From Ruminococcus sp. 210702-SL.1.03 (GTDB lineage Bacteria > Bacillota > Clostridia > Oscillospirales > Ruminococcaceae): 64,000 nt of DNA. The position numbers and the translations under genes were made by a program. The stretch spans positions 1 to 64,000 of the forward strand of contig NZ_JAJCLZ010000007.1 of NCBI RefSeq assembly GCF_020559915.1, read 5' to 3'. The notes under the pieces are model-generated. The model was not told the origin of the DNA and did no database searches. It saw only the letters and a list, made by a program, of their open reading frames with translations. Shown piece by piece: positions 49,868-58,457 of this stretch. Within the stretch, counting starts at the first letter, position 1. Every line of letters begins with the position of its first letter.

Positions 49868-49883
49868 CGAAGGAGAAATACAG

Positions 49884-49979
49884 ATGGCTAATAGATATTC
49901 AGGCAAAAAAGCCCCCGAAGTATGTCCCGTATGCGCCCACCCGAAGAGCTATTTCGAGGTGCACGCTGAAAATTATTGA
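49884..49979 (+). pseudogene. Rubrerythrin relic with internal deletion
   Basis: A 31-codon frame with a good RBS (AAGGAG). It starts MANRYSGKK, like the N-terminus of rubrerythrins, and jumps directly to APEVCPVCAHPKSYFEVHA plus ENY, the exact rubredoxin-like C-terminus. The whole four-helix diiron domain and the first CxxC knuckle (about 160 residues) are missing, in frame. With only one CxxC it cannot form a rubredoxin Fe site alone. Best read as a deleted peroxide-defence gene. Confidence 0.8.
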
Positions 49980-49992
49980 TATTAGACATGAG

Positions 49993-50029
49993 AAAAGACC
50001 TCTCCCAATCGGTGGAAGAGGTCTTTTTT
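49993..50029. terminator. Bidirectional terminator
   Basis: Stem AAAAGACCTCT (49993-50003)/AGAGGTCTTTT (50017-50027) plus TT. It serves the rubrerythrin-relic transcript and, from the other side, the fkp operon that ends at 50038. Confidence 0.88.
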
Positions 50030-50037
50030 GCGTATTT

Positions 50038-52995
50038 TTAGCCCATGTAAAACTCGGTTTTCCAAACGCCTACGCCCGATTCGGAGAACACTTCGTCGAG
50101 CCGCTCCTGCATCTGCTCAAGCGTCACGCCTTTTTTCATGATGACCTGTATGAATCCGCCGCCGCCTGCGCCGCATATCATCTTGCCGTCTATCAGGTCT
50201 TCTATCGAAAGGAATATTTGGTCGATACAGGTGTTGGTACAGCCCTTGTCCAGCCGCTTTGAAAGCTCCCAGTGCTCGTTCATCAGCTTCGCCAAGCCGT
50301 CGATCCTGCCTTTTTCAAGCTCAAGCCGCATGAGCACGGCCATCTGCTGTACGCGGTAGAGCACCTCGTTTACATCGGGGTCACCGCCGACGTATTTGCC
50401 CACGATGTCGCGCAGCAGGTTTCTCGCCAGCCTGCGCTGACCCGTGTATATCAGCGCGAAACGCTCGTTCAGCTCGCGCAGAGTGCCGTTGTCGATGCGC
50501 AGCGGCGTGCAGATTATCTTCTGCTTCAGCGCCTTGTCTGCCGAGACCATCTTTATGCCCGCCGAAGCGCCGCCTACCTGATCCTGCCAGCCGCCGCCGG
50601 TAGACATTATCTGCTCCATGCAAAGCACGGTGTTGTAAAGCTCGTCTTCAGTGTACTTCACGCCCATGAAGCTGAAAATACCCTTTACGCAAGCCGCCGC
50701 CAGTATCGAGCTTGTGCCCAGACCGCTGCCTTTAGGTATGTCGATAACGCGGGTATTCATGTAAAGTCCGCCGCCCAGATGCGCGCATATCTCCTCTACC
50801 GATACGTTTTCCTCGTATGGGATAACGCCGCAGGCGATGAGCGCCGCCTTGTGCAGTGCGAAAGCGTCCATCGGGTCGCTGCAGTTTTGCAGTTTCTTTA
50901 TGTCGGTAAATTCCTCGTAGCTGCCTACGTCGGTGCTCGCGAGAACCATCTTGCTTTCGGGCAGCTTCTTTATCGTCACCTCTATCGGCAGCTCGCCGCC
51001 CAGCTTTATCGCCGCGTTCAGCACCGTACCGCCGTGCTCCATGCAGTATGGCGGTGTGTCAGACCAGCCGCCGCCCCAGTTCACGCGTACCGGCAGCTTC
51101 GTAACTACTTCGTCTTTCGCGATAACGTAATCCGCGCGGTAATCGGTGTCTTTCAGCGCCGTGCGCAGTATCGTGTCGCGTATGGTTTCAAAGCAGCGGT
51201 CGCAGTTTTTCTCTTCGTCCGTCAGCTTCGAGAGATAGTAGTAAATGCGTATCTTTCTGCTGAAAGAACCGAGGTCGGCGCAGTCGAGCTTTTCCGCCAT
51301 TTTCAAAAGCTTGTTCTTCACGCGCTCGGAAATGCCCGTCTTGAATATCTCCGCCGCCTGCTCGGCGGGCAGGTTCGCGTCTATGGCTTCCAGCAGGCTC
51401 TCTATCTTTATCTTGTCGTTCAGCTTTTCCTGCCAGGGCAGTATCGCGGTAACGTCCGCGCCGTTGAAGCTGTCTTTAAGGCTGAAAAGGTCGCCCTTTG
51501 CTTCGCCCGAAAGGCTCGCGTTCAGCGCTTCCGCAAAGGTGCGCTCGGCGGGGTAGAGGGGCTTTGTCCAAAGCGGTTCGTCTATCTCTTTGCCGAAAAG
51601 CTTCGCTTCTTTAGGGTTATCGTTCACGCCGTAAACGCGCACTACAAATCTGCCGTCGGCGAGTTTCAGACCGTGCACCACCGTGCCGTCGGGTATAACT
51701 ATCGGCTTTTCATTCTTGCCGCTGCGAGCTTTGCCTATAGTGCAGCCCGAGATAACGCAGCCCTTGCCGATAACGGCGTTGTGGTGGATGTAGCTGTCCT
51801 CTATGTAGCTGCCCGCGCCTACCTTAGCCCGCGTGCTGATGTATGAATTTGAAGCCGCAAAGCCCTCGCCGTGGTAATTGCTGTTGACAACGCCGCGCCA
51901 GCCCAGCTCGCCGTAGCTGCCTATGTCCTCGGCGTTGAGCTTCAGCAGCTCGCGCGTAGTGCCGAAGTGCAGGAATGAGGAGGGCGAGAAGCGTATCAGC
52001 TTCATGCGGTATCCGCTGAGCTTTTCCCATATCTTTTCGCGTGCCGCGTCAAGCTCGGGGCAGAGATCGCCCTCGGGCTGCTCTTTGTAAAACTGCTCCA
52101 GAGTGCTGTCCTCAGCCAATGGGTAGAGAAAGTCGGCATAGAATGAAAGGCGCACCTTTTCGTTCACCATAGCCGCGAATTTCTCGGGCGTGTCTGCCAG
52201 CGAGTAGAGCGTTTTTACCAAACCGCCGCTGAATATCACCGCGCCGGTGTCGATATTTATCATTCCGCGCTGGTCGGCAGCGCCAACTTTTTTAAGGTTC
52301 TCTACCGACTGCTTGTGCAGGAAACGGCGCACATATCCATCGCTGCTGCCTAAGAATACGCCGTGGTTCTTGCCGACTTCGGCGCTTTCCTTTATCGAAA
52401 GCGCAGCCGCGCCCTCTTCGTAAAAGTCGAGCTGAAGGGAGTTGAAGAGCAGCAGCACATCGCCAGAGCAGACCAGCATACCGCTCGAGATGCGCGCGGG
52501 TATGCCGCACATCGAGATCATAAATTCGTCAAACAGCGTGCTGCGCCTGCCGTTCGGCAGCATACGCGGCACGGGCGAGAATATCTTTCCGCAGGCGCTG
52601 TACTGCGGCGTTCTCTTAGCGTCGCCTCCGCTGTGGAGCACCATTATCCTTAGCTGCGAAAGCTCGCGCTCGTCGTGCTCGGTTATGTATTTCAAAACGT
52701 TCAGCGTAGCGCCGCCCGAGCCTACCCGCTTGCCTTCAGGGTCGGGGATAACGGCGTACTTCGTCGCGGCGGGCAGCGCGCAGTTTTTCAGCCGCCAGCT
52801 TATCTGCTGCTCGTAAGCCATAGCCTGCGCTTCGTTTGAGGCCGAAAGTATAACGTAATCCCATACAGGCAGCTTGTGCGCGTCGTCTGTGCGCTCGCGC
52901 CGCAGTATCTCGCTGTAAAGGTCGGTATTGTCGAAATAAGACTGCTGTAAAAATAAGTTTTTGTATCTGTTTCCCATATTCAGAGTTTTGCTCAT
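50038..52995 (-). CDS. fkp: Bifunctional fucokinase / GDP-L-fucose pyrophosphorylase
   Basis: 985 residues, the full Fkp length. The N-terminal part (to about 560) is the L-fucose-1-P guanylyltransferase, with HSGGDAKRTPQYSACGKIF and a left-handed beta-helix. The C-terminal part is a GHMP kinase (LPVRVNWGGGWSDTPPYC, IPKGSGLGTSSILAAA, GAGGGGFIQV). It salvages free L-fucose to GDP-L-fucose, as in Bacteroides surface fucosylation. RBS GAGGTAACAGC. Last gene of the gmd-fcl-manC-fkp operon, 15 bases after manC. Confidence 0.95.
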   Translation of the reverse strand: MSKTLNMGNRYKNLFLQQSYFDNTDLYSEILRRERTDDAHKLPVWDYVILSASNEAQAMAYEQQISWRLKNCALPAATKYAVIPDPEGKRVGSGGATLNVLKYITEHDERELSQLRIMVLHSGGDAKRTPQYSACGKIFSPVPRMLPNGRRSTLFDEFMISMCGIPARISSGMLVCSGDVLLLFNSLQLDFYEEGAAALSIKESAEVGKNHGVFLGSSDGYVRRFLHKQSVENLKKVGAADQRGMINIDTGAVIFSGGLVKTLYSLADTPEKFAAMVNEKVRLSFYADFLYPLAEDSTLEQFYKEQPEGDLCPELDAAREKIWEKLSGYRMKLIRFSPSSFLHFGTTRELLKLNAEDIGSYGELGWRGVVNSNYHGEGFAASNSYISTRAKVGAGSYIEDSYIHHNAVIGKGCVISGCTIGKARSGKNEKPIVIPDGTVVHGLKLADGRFVVRVYGVNDNPKEAKLFGKEIDEPLWTKPLYPAERTFAEALNASLSGEAKGDLFSLKDSFNGADVTAILPWQEKLNDKIKIESLLEAIDANLPAEQAAEIFKTGISERVKNKLLKMAEKLDCADLGSFSRKIRIYYYLSKLTDEEKNCDRCFETIRDTILRTALKDTDYRADYVIAKDEVVTKLPVRVNWGGGWSDTPPYCMEHGGTVLNAAIKLGGELPIEVTIKKLPESKMVLASTDVGSYEEFTDIKKLQNCSDPMDAFALHKAALIACGVIPYEENVSVEEICAHLGGGLYMNTRVIDIPKGSGLGTSSILAAACVKGIFSFMGVKYTEDELYNTVLCMEQIMSTGGGWQDQVGGASAGIKMVSADKALKQKIICTPLRIDNGTLRELNERFALIYTGQRRLARNLLRDIVGKYVGGDPDVNEVLYRVQQMAVLMRLELEKGRIDGLAKLMNEHWELSKRLDKGCTNTCIDQIFLSIEDLIDGKMICGAGGGGFIQVIMKKGVTLEQMQERLDEVFSESGVGVWKTEFYMG

Positions 52996-53010
52996 GCTGT
53001 TACCTCGTTT

Positions 53011-54321
53011 TTAAAGTTCGTATTTTATCTTATCGTGCACCGAAATATCTCTGCCAAGCTGTACCTCGACTATCTCGAGCGTGGTGGTTGCGGTCACGGT
53101 GTGCTTTGTGCCCGCGGGCATTTCAAGCACGTCGCCCGCTTTCACGCTGCACTCCGCGCCGTCTATCACGGCTTTGCCCTCGCCGCGGATAACTGTCCAT
53201 ACCTCGTTTCGGTACTCGTGCGCATGATAGTTCATGCCGTGCCCCGCGTTCAGCGTTACTTTTATGGTAAGGCTTTCTTTCTCGATGTCCAGCACGCGGA
53301 AGCTGCCCCATGATTTTTCGGCGAACATGACCTTGTGGTCTAGGGTGTTTACAAAGGGCTTTATGTAGCTCGACTGCTCTTTGTCAGAAACCAGTATGCC
53401 CTCGGGGCTTGCCGAAACTACCACGTCTTTCAGCCCCATGCAGAGTATAGGCACGTTCAGCTCGTTTACAACGTGCACGTTGCTGCATTCGTCGTTAAAG
53501 AGCGCTTCGCCTACGCTGCGGCTGTCCATCGCCTCGGTGAGGGTGTTCCATGTGCCGAGGTCGCGCCACATTCCCGAAAAGCGCATGACCTCTATCAGCG
53601 GCTCGTGCTCTACCACCGCGTAATCGAAGCTTATCTTCTCAAGCGTATCGTAACGCTTGAAAAGGTCGTTGTAGTCCTTAAAATCTATCAGCTCGTGCGC
53701 GCGATCGAGCACATACCCCAAACGGAATGCAAAAACGCCGCCGTTCCAAAGCGCCCCCTGCGATATGTATTCCGCCGCCGTGGCGCGGTCGGGCTTTTCC
53801 TTGAATTTGTTCACGCGGCTTATCTTGCCGCCGTCCGCAGGGATAATGTAGCCGTACTTTTCGCTGGGGTAGGTAGGCTCTATGCCCATCAGCACAAGGT
53901 TCGCTTCGCTCTCGCGCGCGTAGTCGCCCAGTTTTCCGAGCGCTTCAAAGTAGTCAGGCTCTACATAGGGGTCTACGGGGCATACGACTACCGCTTCGTC
54001 TGCGGGTATTTTTTTTACATCGTGCAGATACGCCGCCGCCAGCGCTATCGCGGGGAAAGTGTCGCGGCGGCAAGGCTCTATGCTTATGCCCACTTCGTCG
54101 CCGAGCTGGTTGTGTATAGCGCTCACCTGCGATTTCGAGGTGGCTATGGTCACGCTCGCGTTCACGTCGGCGGTCTTTATCTGCCTGTAAACGCGCTGTA
54201 CCATCGACTCCAGCCCGCCGTCCTCAGTGTGAAAAAGCTTTATAAACTGCTTTGAGCGAATATCGTTTGAAAGCGGCCACAATCTCTGCCCCGAGCCGCC
54301 TGATAACAGTACAATGTTCAT
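53011..54321 (-). CDS. manC: Mannose-1-phosphate guanylyltransferase with C-terminal cupin
   Basis: 436 residues. Nucleotidyltransferase domain with LLSGGSGQRLWPLS near 5-18, KQFIKLF, PVDPYVE and FKEKPDR. The C-terminal cupin of the type II PMI/ManC family has SWGSFRVLDIE and HAHEYRNEVWTVIRGEG (metal-binding His/Glu). It makes GDP-mannose, the precursor consumed by Gmd. Whether the cupin part still isomerizes mannose-6-P cannot be judged. RBS GGAGAA. It is separated from fcl by 69 bases that hold the dispersed palindrome. Confidence 0.92.
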   Translation of the reverse strand: MNIVLLSGGSGQRLWPLSNDIRSKQFIKLFHTEDGGLESMVQRVYRQIKTADVNASVTIATSKSQVSAIHNQLGDEVGISIEPCRRDTFPAIALAAAYLHDVKKIPADEAVVVCPVDPYVEPDYFEALGKLGDYARESEANLVLMGIEPTYPSEKYGYIIPADGGKISRVNKFKEKPDRATAAEYISQGALWNGGVFAFRLGYVLDRAHELIDFKDYNDLFKRYDTLEKISFDYAVVEHEPLIEVMRFSGMWRDLGTWNTLTEAMDSRSVGEALFNDECSNVHVVNELNVPILCMGLKDVVVSASPEGILVSDKEQSSYIKPFVNTLDHKVMFAEKSWGSFRVLDIEKESLTIKVTLNAGHGMNYHAHEYRNEVWTVIRGEGKAVIDGAECSVKAGDVLEMPAGTKHTVTATTTLEIVEVQLGRDISVHDKIKYEL

Positions 54322-54343
54322 TTTTTAGTTCTCCTATAATATG

Positions 54344-54382
54344 GCAATGCCGCACAAGCAGTTCACGCCAGTGCGGTGTTGC
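54344..54382. repeat. Dispersed palindromic repeat, copy 2
   Basis: Arms GCAATGCCGCAC (54344-54355) and GTGCGGTGTTGC (54371-54382), identical to those at 41395-41423 but with a 15-base loop. Within the GDP-fucose operon, between fcl and manC. No T-run on either side. Confidence 0.75.
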
Positions 54383-54390
54383 GTTAAAAT

Positions 54391-55335
54391 TTATCTTTCA
54401 GCTCTCATCGGGTTGTTAAGAAAGTCCTCGTAAGCCAGCTTTATGCCGTCTTTCAGCTCGGTCTTGTATGTCCAGCCGAGGTCAGCCGCCTTGCTCACGT
54501 CGAGCAGCTTGCGGGGAGTGCCGTTCGGCTTCGAGGTATCCCAGCGAATCTCGCCCTTGTAGCCGATCACCTCTGCGGTAAGCTCGGTAAGTTCTTTTAT
54601 CGTAAGCTCCTTGCCGGTGCCCGCGTTCACCGTTTCGTTTCCGCTGTAATTGTTCATCAGGAAAACGCAGAGGTTCGCGAGGTCGTCAACGTATAGAAAT
54701 TCTCTCAGCGGCGAGCCGTCGCCCCAGCAGGTAACGTAGGGCAGCCCCTGCTCTTTAGCTTCGTGGAAACGTCTTATCAGCGCGGGGAGAACGTGGCTGT
54801 GGGTAGGGTGGTAGTTGTCGTTAGGGCCGTAAAGATTTGTAGGCATTACGGATATGTAGTCGGTGCCGTACTGGCGGTTCAGAAATTCGCAGTATTTCAG
54901 CCCCGAGATCTTCGCGAGAGCGTAAGCTTCGTTGGTCTTTTCCAGCTCAGAGGTCAGCAGGCAGCTTTCTTTCATAGGCTGCGGCGCCATTCTGGGGTAT
55001 ATGCAGGAAGAGCCGAGAAACTCCAGCTTCTTGCAGCCGTTTTTCCAAGCCGAGTTGATAACGTTCATCTCTAGTATCATGTTTTCGTACATGAAGTCGG
55101 CGAGGGCGTTTTCGTTGGCAACTATTCCGCCTACCTTAGCCGCCGCGAGAAAAACGTACTCCGGCTTTTCCTCAGCAAAAAATTTCTCAACCGCGTCCTG
55201 TCTGCAAAGGTCAAGCTCTTTGTGGCTGCGGGTGATGATGTTGGTGTAGCCCTGTTTTTCCAGTTCGCGTACTATCGCCGAGCCTACCATGCCCTTGTGT
55301 CCTGCAACGTATATCTTAGCGTTCTTTTCCATCAT
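54391..55335 (-). CDS. fcl: GDP-L-fucose synthase
   Basis: About 314 residues from ATG 55335 (a second ATG follows at once). SDR-type epimerase/reductase: nucleotide loop AGHKGMVGSAI, catalytic Ser in FLGSSCIYP, Tyr-xxx-Lys in YALAKISGLKYCE, and the Fcl-typical PTNLYGPNDNYHPTHSHVLP. It converts GDP-4-keto-6-deoxymannose to GDP-L-fucose with NADPH. It starts 17 bases after the gmd stop. Confidence 0.94.
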   Translation of the reverse strand: MMEKNAKIYVAGHKGMVGSAIVRELEKQGYTNIITRSHKELDLCRQDAVEKFFAEEKPEYVFLAAAKVGGIVANENALADFMYENMILEMNVINSAWKNGCKKLEFLGSSCIYPRMAPQPMKESCLLTSELEKTNEAYALAKISGLKYCEFLNRQYGTDYISVMPTNLYGPNDNYHPTHSHVLPALIRRFHEAKEQGLPYVTCWGDGSPLREFLYVDDLANLCVFLMNNYSGNETVNAGTGKELTIKELTELTAEVIGYKGEIRWDTSKPNGTPRKLLDVSKAADLGWTYKTELKDGIKLAYEDFLNNPMRAER

Positions 55336-55352
55336 TTTGAACTGCCCCCGTT

Positions 55353-56399
55353 TCAAACATTCGCGGCTTTAAGAGCTTTTTCGCGCTTCGCAAGCTCTCT
55401 GTCGTGCTTTGCCATTATGTCTATAAGCTGCTCGTAGCTTGTGGTCTGCGGATCCCAGCCCAGCACTGTCTTTGCCTTGGTGGGGTCGCCCCAGAGGTTG
55501 TCAACGTCGGTAGGTCTGAACCACGCGGGGTTTACGCAAACGAGCATCTTGCCCGTTTCGGCGTCGCAGCCTTTTTCGTCGAGGCCCTTGCCCTCCCAGC
55601 GGATAGTTATGCCGTTTGCCGCGAAAGCCTTTTCTGTGAAGTCGCGGACAGTGTGCTGAACGCCCGTCGCGATAACGAAATCGTCAGGCTGCTCCTGCTG
55701 CATGATGAGCCACATACACTCAACGTAGTCCTTAGCGTAGCCCCAGTCGCGCAGAGAGTCCATATTGCCCAGCTCGAGGTGGTCTTGCAGACCCTCGGCT
55801 ATCCTGCCTGCCGCGAGTGTGATCTTGCGGGTGACGAAATTCTCGCCGCGGCGCTCAGACTCGTGGTTGAAGAGTATGCCGTTTACCGCGAACATACCGT
55901 AAGCCTCGCGGTACTCCTTTATCATCCAGAAGCCGTACTGCTTAGCGATGGCGTAGGGGCTGTACGGGTGGAAAGGCGTAGTTTCGCGCTGGGGAACTTC
56001 CTCTACCTTGCCGTAAAGCTCAGAGGTCGAAGCCTGATATATCTTGGCCTTTTTCTCCATGCCGAGCATTCTTACAGCCTCGAGTATCCTCAGCACGCCT
56101 ATAGCGTCAACGTCGCCCGAGTATTCGGGAACGTCGAATGATACCTGAACGTGCGACTGCGCCGCGAGATTGTATATCTCGTCGGGCTGTACTTCTTTTA
56201 TAATGCGTATCAGCGAGGTCGAGTCGGTAAGGTCGCCGTCGTGCAGCTTTATTTTGTCGATGATGTGGTCTATCCTCGCGGTGTTTGAGATGGAGGCGCG
56301 GCGGGTTATGCCGTGTACCGCGTAGCCTTTTTCCAGCAGAAATTCCGCGAGGTAAGAGCCGTCCTGACCGGTGATGCCTGTAATGAGTGCAGTTTTCAT
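55353..56399 (-). CDS. gmd: GDP-mannose 4,6-dehydratase
   Basis: 348 residues. Extended SDR with [16 protein letters not shown] near 7-22, NLAAQSHV, catalytic Ser/Glu in [10 protein letters not shown], and Tyr-xxx-Lys in [27 protein letters not shown] is specific to Gmd. First committed step from GDP-mannose towards GDP-L-fucose. RBS GAGGGATAATATC. First gene of the four-gene operon, with its promoter 60-90 bases upstream. Confidence 0.96.
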   Translation of the reverse strand: MKTALITGITGQDGSYLAEFLLEKGYAVHGITRRASISNTARIDHIIDKIKLHDGDLTDSTSLIRIIKEVQPDEIYNLAAQSHVQVSFDVPEYSGDVDAIGVLRILEAVRMLGMEKKAKIYQASTSELYGKVEEVPQRETTPFHPYSPYAIAKQYGFWMIKEYREAYGMFAVNGILFNHESERRGENFVTRKITLAAGRIAEGLQDHLELGNMDSLRDWGYAKDYVECMWLIMQQEQPDDFVIATGVQHTVRDFTEKAFAANGITIRWEGKGLDEKGCDAETGKMLVCVNPAWFRPTDVDNLWGDPTKAKTVLGWDPQTTSYEQLIDIMAKHDRELAKREKALKAANV

Positions 56400-56456
56400 G
56401 ATATTATCCCTCTTTCATAACTTTCGGTTTTTGAGAAGCTTACAAATCACAACATG

Positions 56457-56485
56457 ATTATACAACTTTTTTGCTGCCCGTTCAA
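56457..56485 (-). promoter_or_regulatory. Promoter of the GDP-fucose operon
   Basis: On the minus strand TTGAAC (56480-56485), 17 bases, TATAAT (56457-56462). Confidence 0.65.
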
Positions 56486-56551
56486 CCGCTTATCGGGATA
56501 TTTATTAGCACAATATTGGCTTTATTACGAAACTTTGAATTCTATCTAATA

Positions 56552-57424
56552 TCACCACAGCCGCCGATACTGCGAGGGGGTCATGCCCTCTACTTTTTTA
56601 AACAAACGGCTGAAATAATTGGCGTCTTTCAGTCCTACTCGGTATGCTATCTCGTCTACCGTCATATCTGAAAATCTTAATAAATTTTTCGCTTTTGTGA
56701 TACGAAGCTGCTCGAGATAGGCTATTATTGTTGTTCCGTAAGTTTCGCGAAATATCTTCGACATATAGAATTTATTGATGTAAAACTTCGCCGCCAGCTC
56801 GTCCAGCGTCATTTTTTCGGCGTAGTGCTCGTCGAGATAGTTTTTCACTCGGCTAAGCTCTACCTTTTTCTTGGCGGTGAATGTGTTTTCGGGGTTCCAC
56901 GAGCTTTCCATCAGCTTTGTCAGCAGGGCGCTTAGCTCTTCGTTTATGCGCATATCGCGAATGTAGTCGGCTGAGTCGGCTATGGCGCGCAGGCGCGAGA
57001 GGTTGTCTTTCAGCGCCGCGCAGTTTTGCGGGCGGAAAACGGGTCTGCCGCCGCGCGAGATATATTTTTCGTAAATCGTCTGCATCTGCACGCCGAAAAA
57101 GTGGCACCATTGCAGGCTCCAGAGGTCATCGGAGGTCGAGTGCTCGTAGTTTTTGCGGCAGTCGATGAATACCGCGTCGCCCGCTTGCAGGCGGTAGACC
57201 TCGCCCTCGTAATCCAGCGTGCCCGACCCCGAAAGCACTACGAAGCAGAGGAAAGAGCGCAGACCGCTGCGCGAGGAGGAGTGCGGCTTTACGGCGGTAA
57301 GCGTGCCCGCCTCCTGCAAGTAGAGCAGTGTGCTGCGGGCGAAAGCCGAGGGGGTGTATATCACGCGCTGCGACTGCACACAGGGGGATTCGTCGGCAAA
57401 AAGTTCAGGCTCGGCAAGGCTCAT
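56552..57424 (-). CDS. AraC-family regulator with cupin sensor domain
   Basis: 290 residues from ATG 57424, which has AAAGGAGCGC upstream. The N-terminal cupin-like ligand domain (LSGSGTLDYEGEVYRLQAGDAVFID near 75-99) is of the kind that binds sugars. The C-terminal double HTH has MTLDELAAKFYINKFYMSKI and YRVGLKDANYFSRLFKKVEG. It lies directly upstream of the gmd operon on the same strand, so control of fucose genes is plausible though unproven. Confidence 0.85.
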   Translation of the reverse strand: MSLAEPELFADESPCVQSQRVIYTPSAFARSTLLYLQEAGTLTAVKPHSSSRSGLRSFLCFVVLSGSGTLDYEGEVYRLQAGDAVFIDCRKNYEHSTSDDLWSLQWCHFFGVQMQTIYEKYISRGGRPVFRPQNCAALKDNLSRLRAIADSADYIRDMRINEELSALLTKLMESSWNPENTFTAKKKVELSRVKNYLDEHYAEKMTLDELAAKFYINKFYMSKIFRETYGTTIIAYLEQLRITKAKNLLRFSDMTVDEIAYRVGLKDANYFSRLFKKVEGMTPSQYRRLW

Positions 57425-57503
57425 TCTTTCAGCGCTCCTTTCGTTATTTATCATAATAAAGTATAGCTCATTTTATGGAAAATGTCAATAGCCGCGCGCC
57501 GTA

Positions 57504-57532
57504 TTGACAAGCAGTTTGGCAAGTGATATAAT
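57504..57532 (+). promoter_or_regulatory. Promoter of the 46-residue membrane peptide gene
   Basis: TTGACA (57504-57509), 17 bases, TATAAT (57527-57532), perfect consensus. Confidence 0.8.
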
Positions 57533-57577
57533 AGATAAAAAGCAATGCAATATGCAATTCTCGGGAGGAGTATAAAC

Positions 57578-57718
57578 ATGAAAAGTTTCATAGAGTGGCT
57601 CAGTAAGCCTAGCCATATAAAAATAGCCGCAGGCGCGCTGTTTTTCGCGCTGATCTCTTATCTTTCGTTCTGCAACGGCGAAAACATGGGCAGATTTGTT
57701 TACACTATACTTCACTAA
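57578..57718 (+). CDS. 46-residue single-span membrane peptide
   Basis: ATG 57578 with GGGAGGAG at ideal spacing and a consensus promoter 45 bases upstream. The peptide begins MKSFIEWLSKPSHIK, has one hydrophobic helix (about residues 16-33, IAAGALFFALISYLSF) and ends in a short polar tail with one Cys. Not recognised. Strong expression signals argue that it is a real small protein. It may form a unit with the downstream ATC-hydrolase-family gene, although a weak GC hairpin (57728-57752) lies between them. Confidence 0.65.
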   Translation: MKSFIEWLSKPSHIKIAAGALFFALISYLSFCNGENMGRFVYTILH

Positions 57719-57760
57719 ATATCACCGCCGTGCACACCGCGCGGCATATTTTTAACAGCC

Positions 57761-57780
57761 GAGTTAGCTAAAGCTAACTC
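57761..57780 (+). promoter_or_regulatory. Perfect palindrome in front of the ATC-hydrolase-family gene
   Basis: GAGTTAGCT-AA-AGCTAACTC, nine-base arms, ending just before the RBS (GGAAGGAG) of the gene at 57797. It could be an operator or an RNA hairpin affecting translation. Confidence 0.6.
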
Positions 57781-57796
57781 ACGGAAGGAGCACATC

Positions 57797-58405
57797 ATGG
57801 GCAGGAAAAATATCTACATAAAAAGCGCTTCGTACAGCTCGGTGTTTGAGAATATTTCGGCGGCGGGCGGCAGCGCTGAGCAGATACAGCGGCGGGCGAA
57901 CGACGAGTATTACAAAATGCTCGCGCTTCACCCCGACCTCGGCAAGGTCGCGCTGGTGCATTGGAAGCAGTGCTGCGAGCGGGCGGCGCTTTACAAAACG
58001 GTGATGAAATATTACCCCGAGCAGGCTTTCGGCTGGGTGCACACCGCGGCTATGGCGTACAGCAGGAAGTCGGGCGAGTTCATCAACAAAGCGGTGAACC
58101 TGCCGGGGGTCGCGAATATCTTCCTGCCCGCCATGAAGAAAATGGCGGCGAAAGGCTTTGGCGAGGAGGCTGGCTTTAAGAACCGTTTCGGCGTTTTCAA
58201 TAAGCGCGAGGCGCACTTTGACATTCTGAGCTGCCCCTACTGCCGATATATGGAGGAGCTGGGCTGCCCCGAGCTGAAAGCGGGTTTTTGCGAGAGCGAC
58301 GAGCATATGTACGGCAACCTCGACAAATTCTCGTTCGAGCGCACGCAGACTCTTGCGGGCGGCGGCGAGTACTGCGATTTTTGCATTAGGGCGAGAGAAA
58401 AATAA
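57797..58405 (+). CDS. L-2-amino-thiazoline-4-carboxylate hydrolase family protein
   Basis: 202 residues. The C-terminal half carries the family signature: CPYCRYMEELGCPEL, FCESDEHMYGNL and FERTQTLAGGGEYCDFC, with several conserved Cys. The named activity opens a thiazoline ring on the way to cysteine. However, most Clostridial members are uncharacterised and the real substrate may differ. The N-terminal 80 residues are helical. RBS GGAAGGAG. Possibly controlled through the palindrome at 57761-57780. Confidence 0.75.
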   Translation: MGRKNIYIKSASYSSVFENISAAGGSAEQIQRRANDEYYKMLALHPDLGKVALVHWKQCCERAALYKTVMKYYPEQAFGWVHTAAMAYSRKSGEFINKAVNLPGVANIFLPAMKKMAAKGFGEEAGFKNRFGVFNKREAHFDILSCPYCRYMEELGCPELKAGFCESDEHMYGNLDKFSFERTQTLAGGGEYCDFCIRAREK

Positions 58406-58413
58406 CGCAAAAT

Positions 58414-58450
58414 ACGGGCTGAGGAGCGATTTCCCTCAGCCCGTGGTTTT
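58414..58450. terminator. Bidirectional terminator
   Basis: Perfect stem ACGGGCTGAGG (58414-58424)/CCTCAGCCCGT (58434-58444) followed by GGTTTT. The minus strand gives ATTTTGCG. Serves both convergent genes. Confidence 0.85.
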
Positions 58451-58457
58451 ATCTGCT

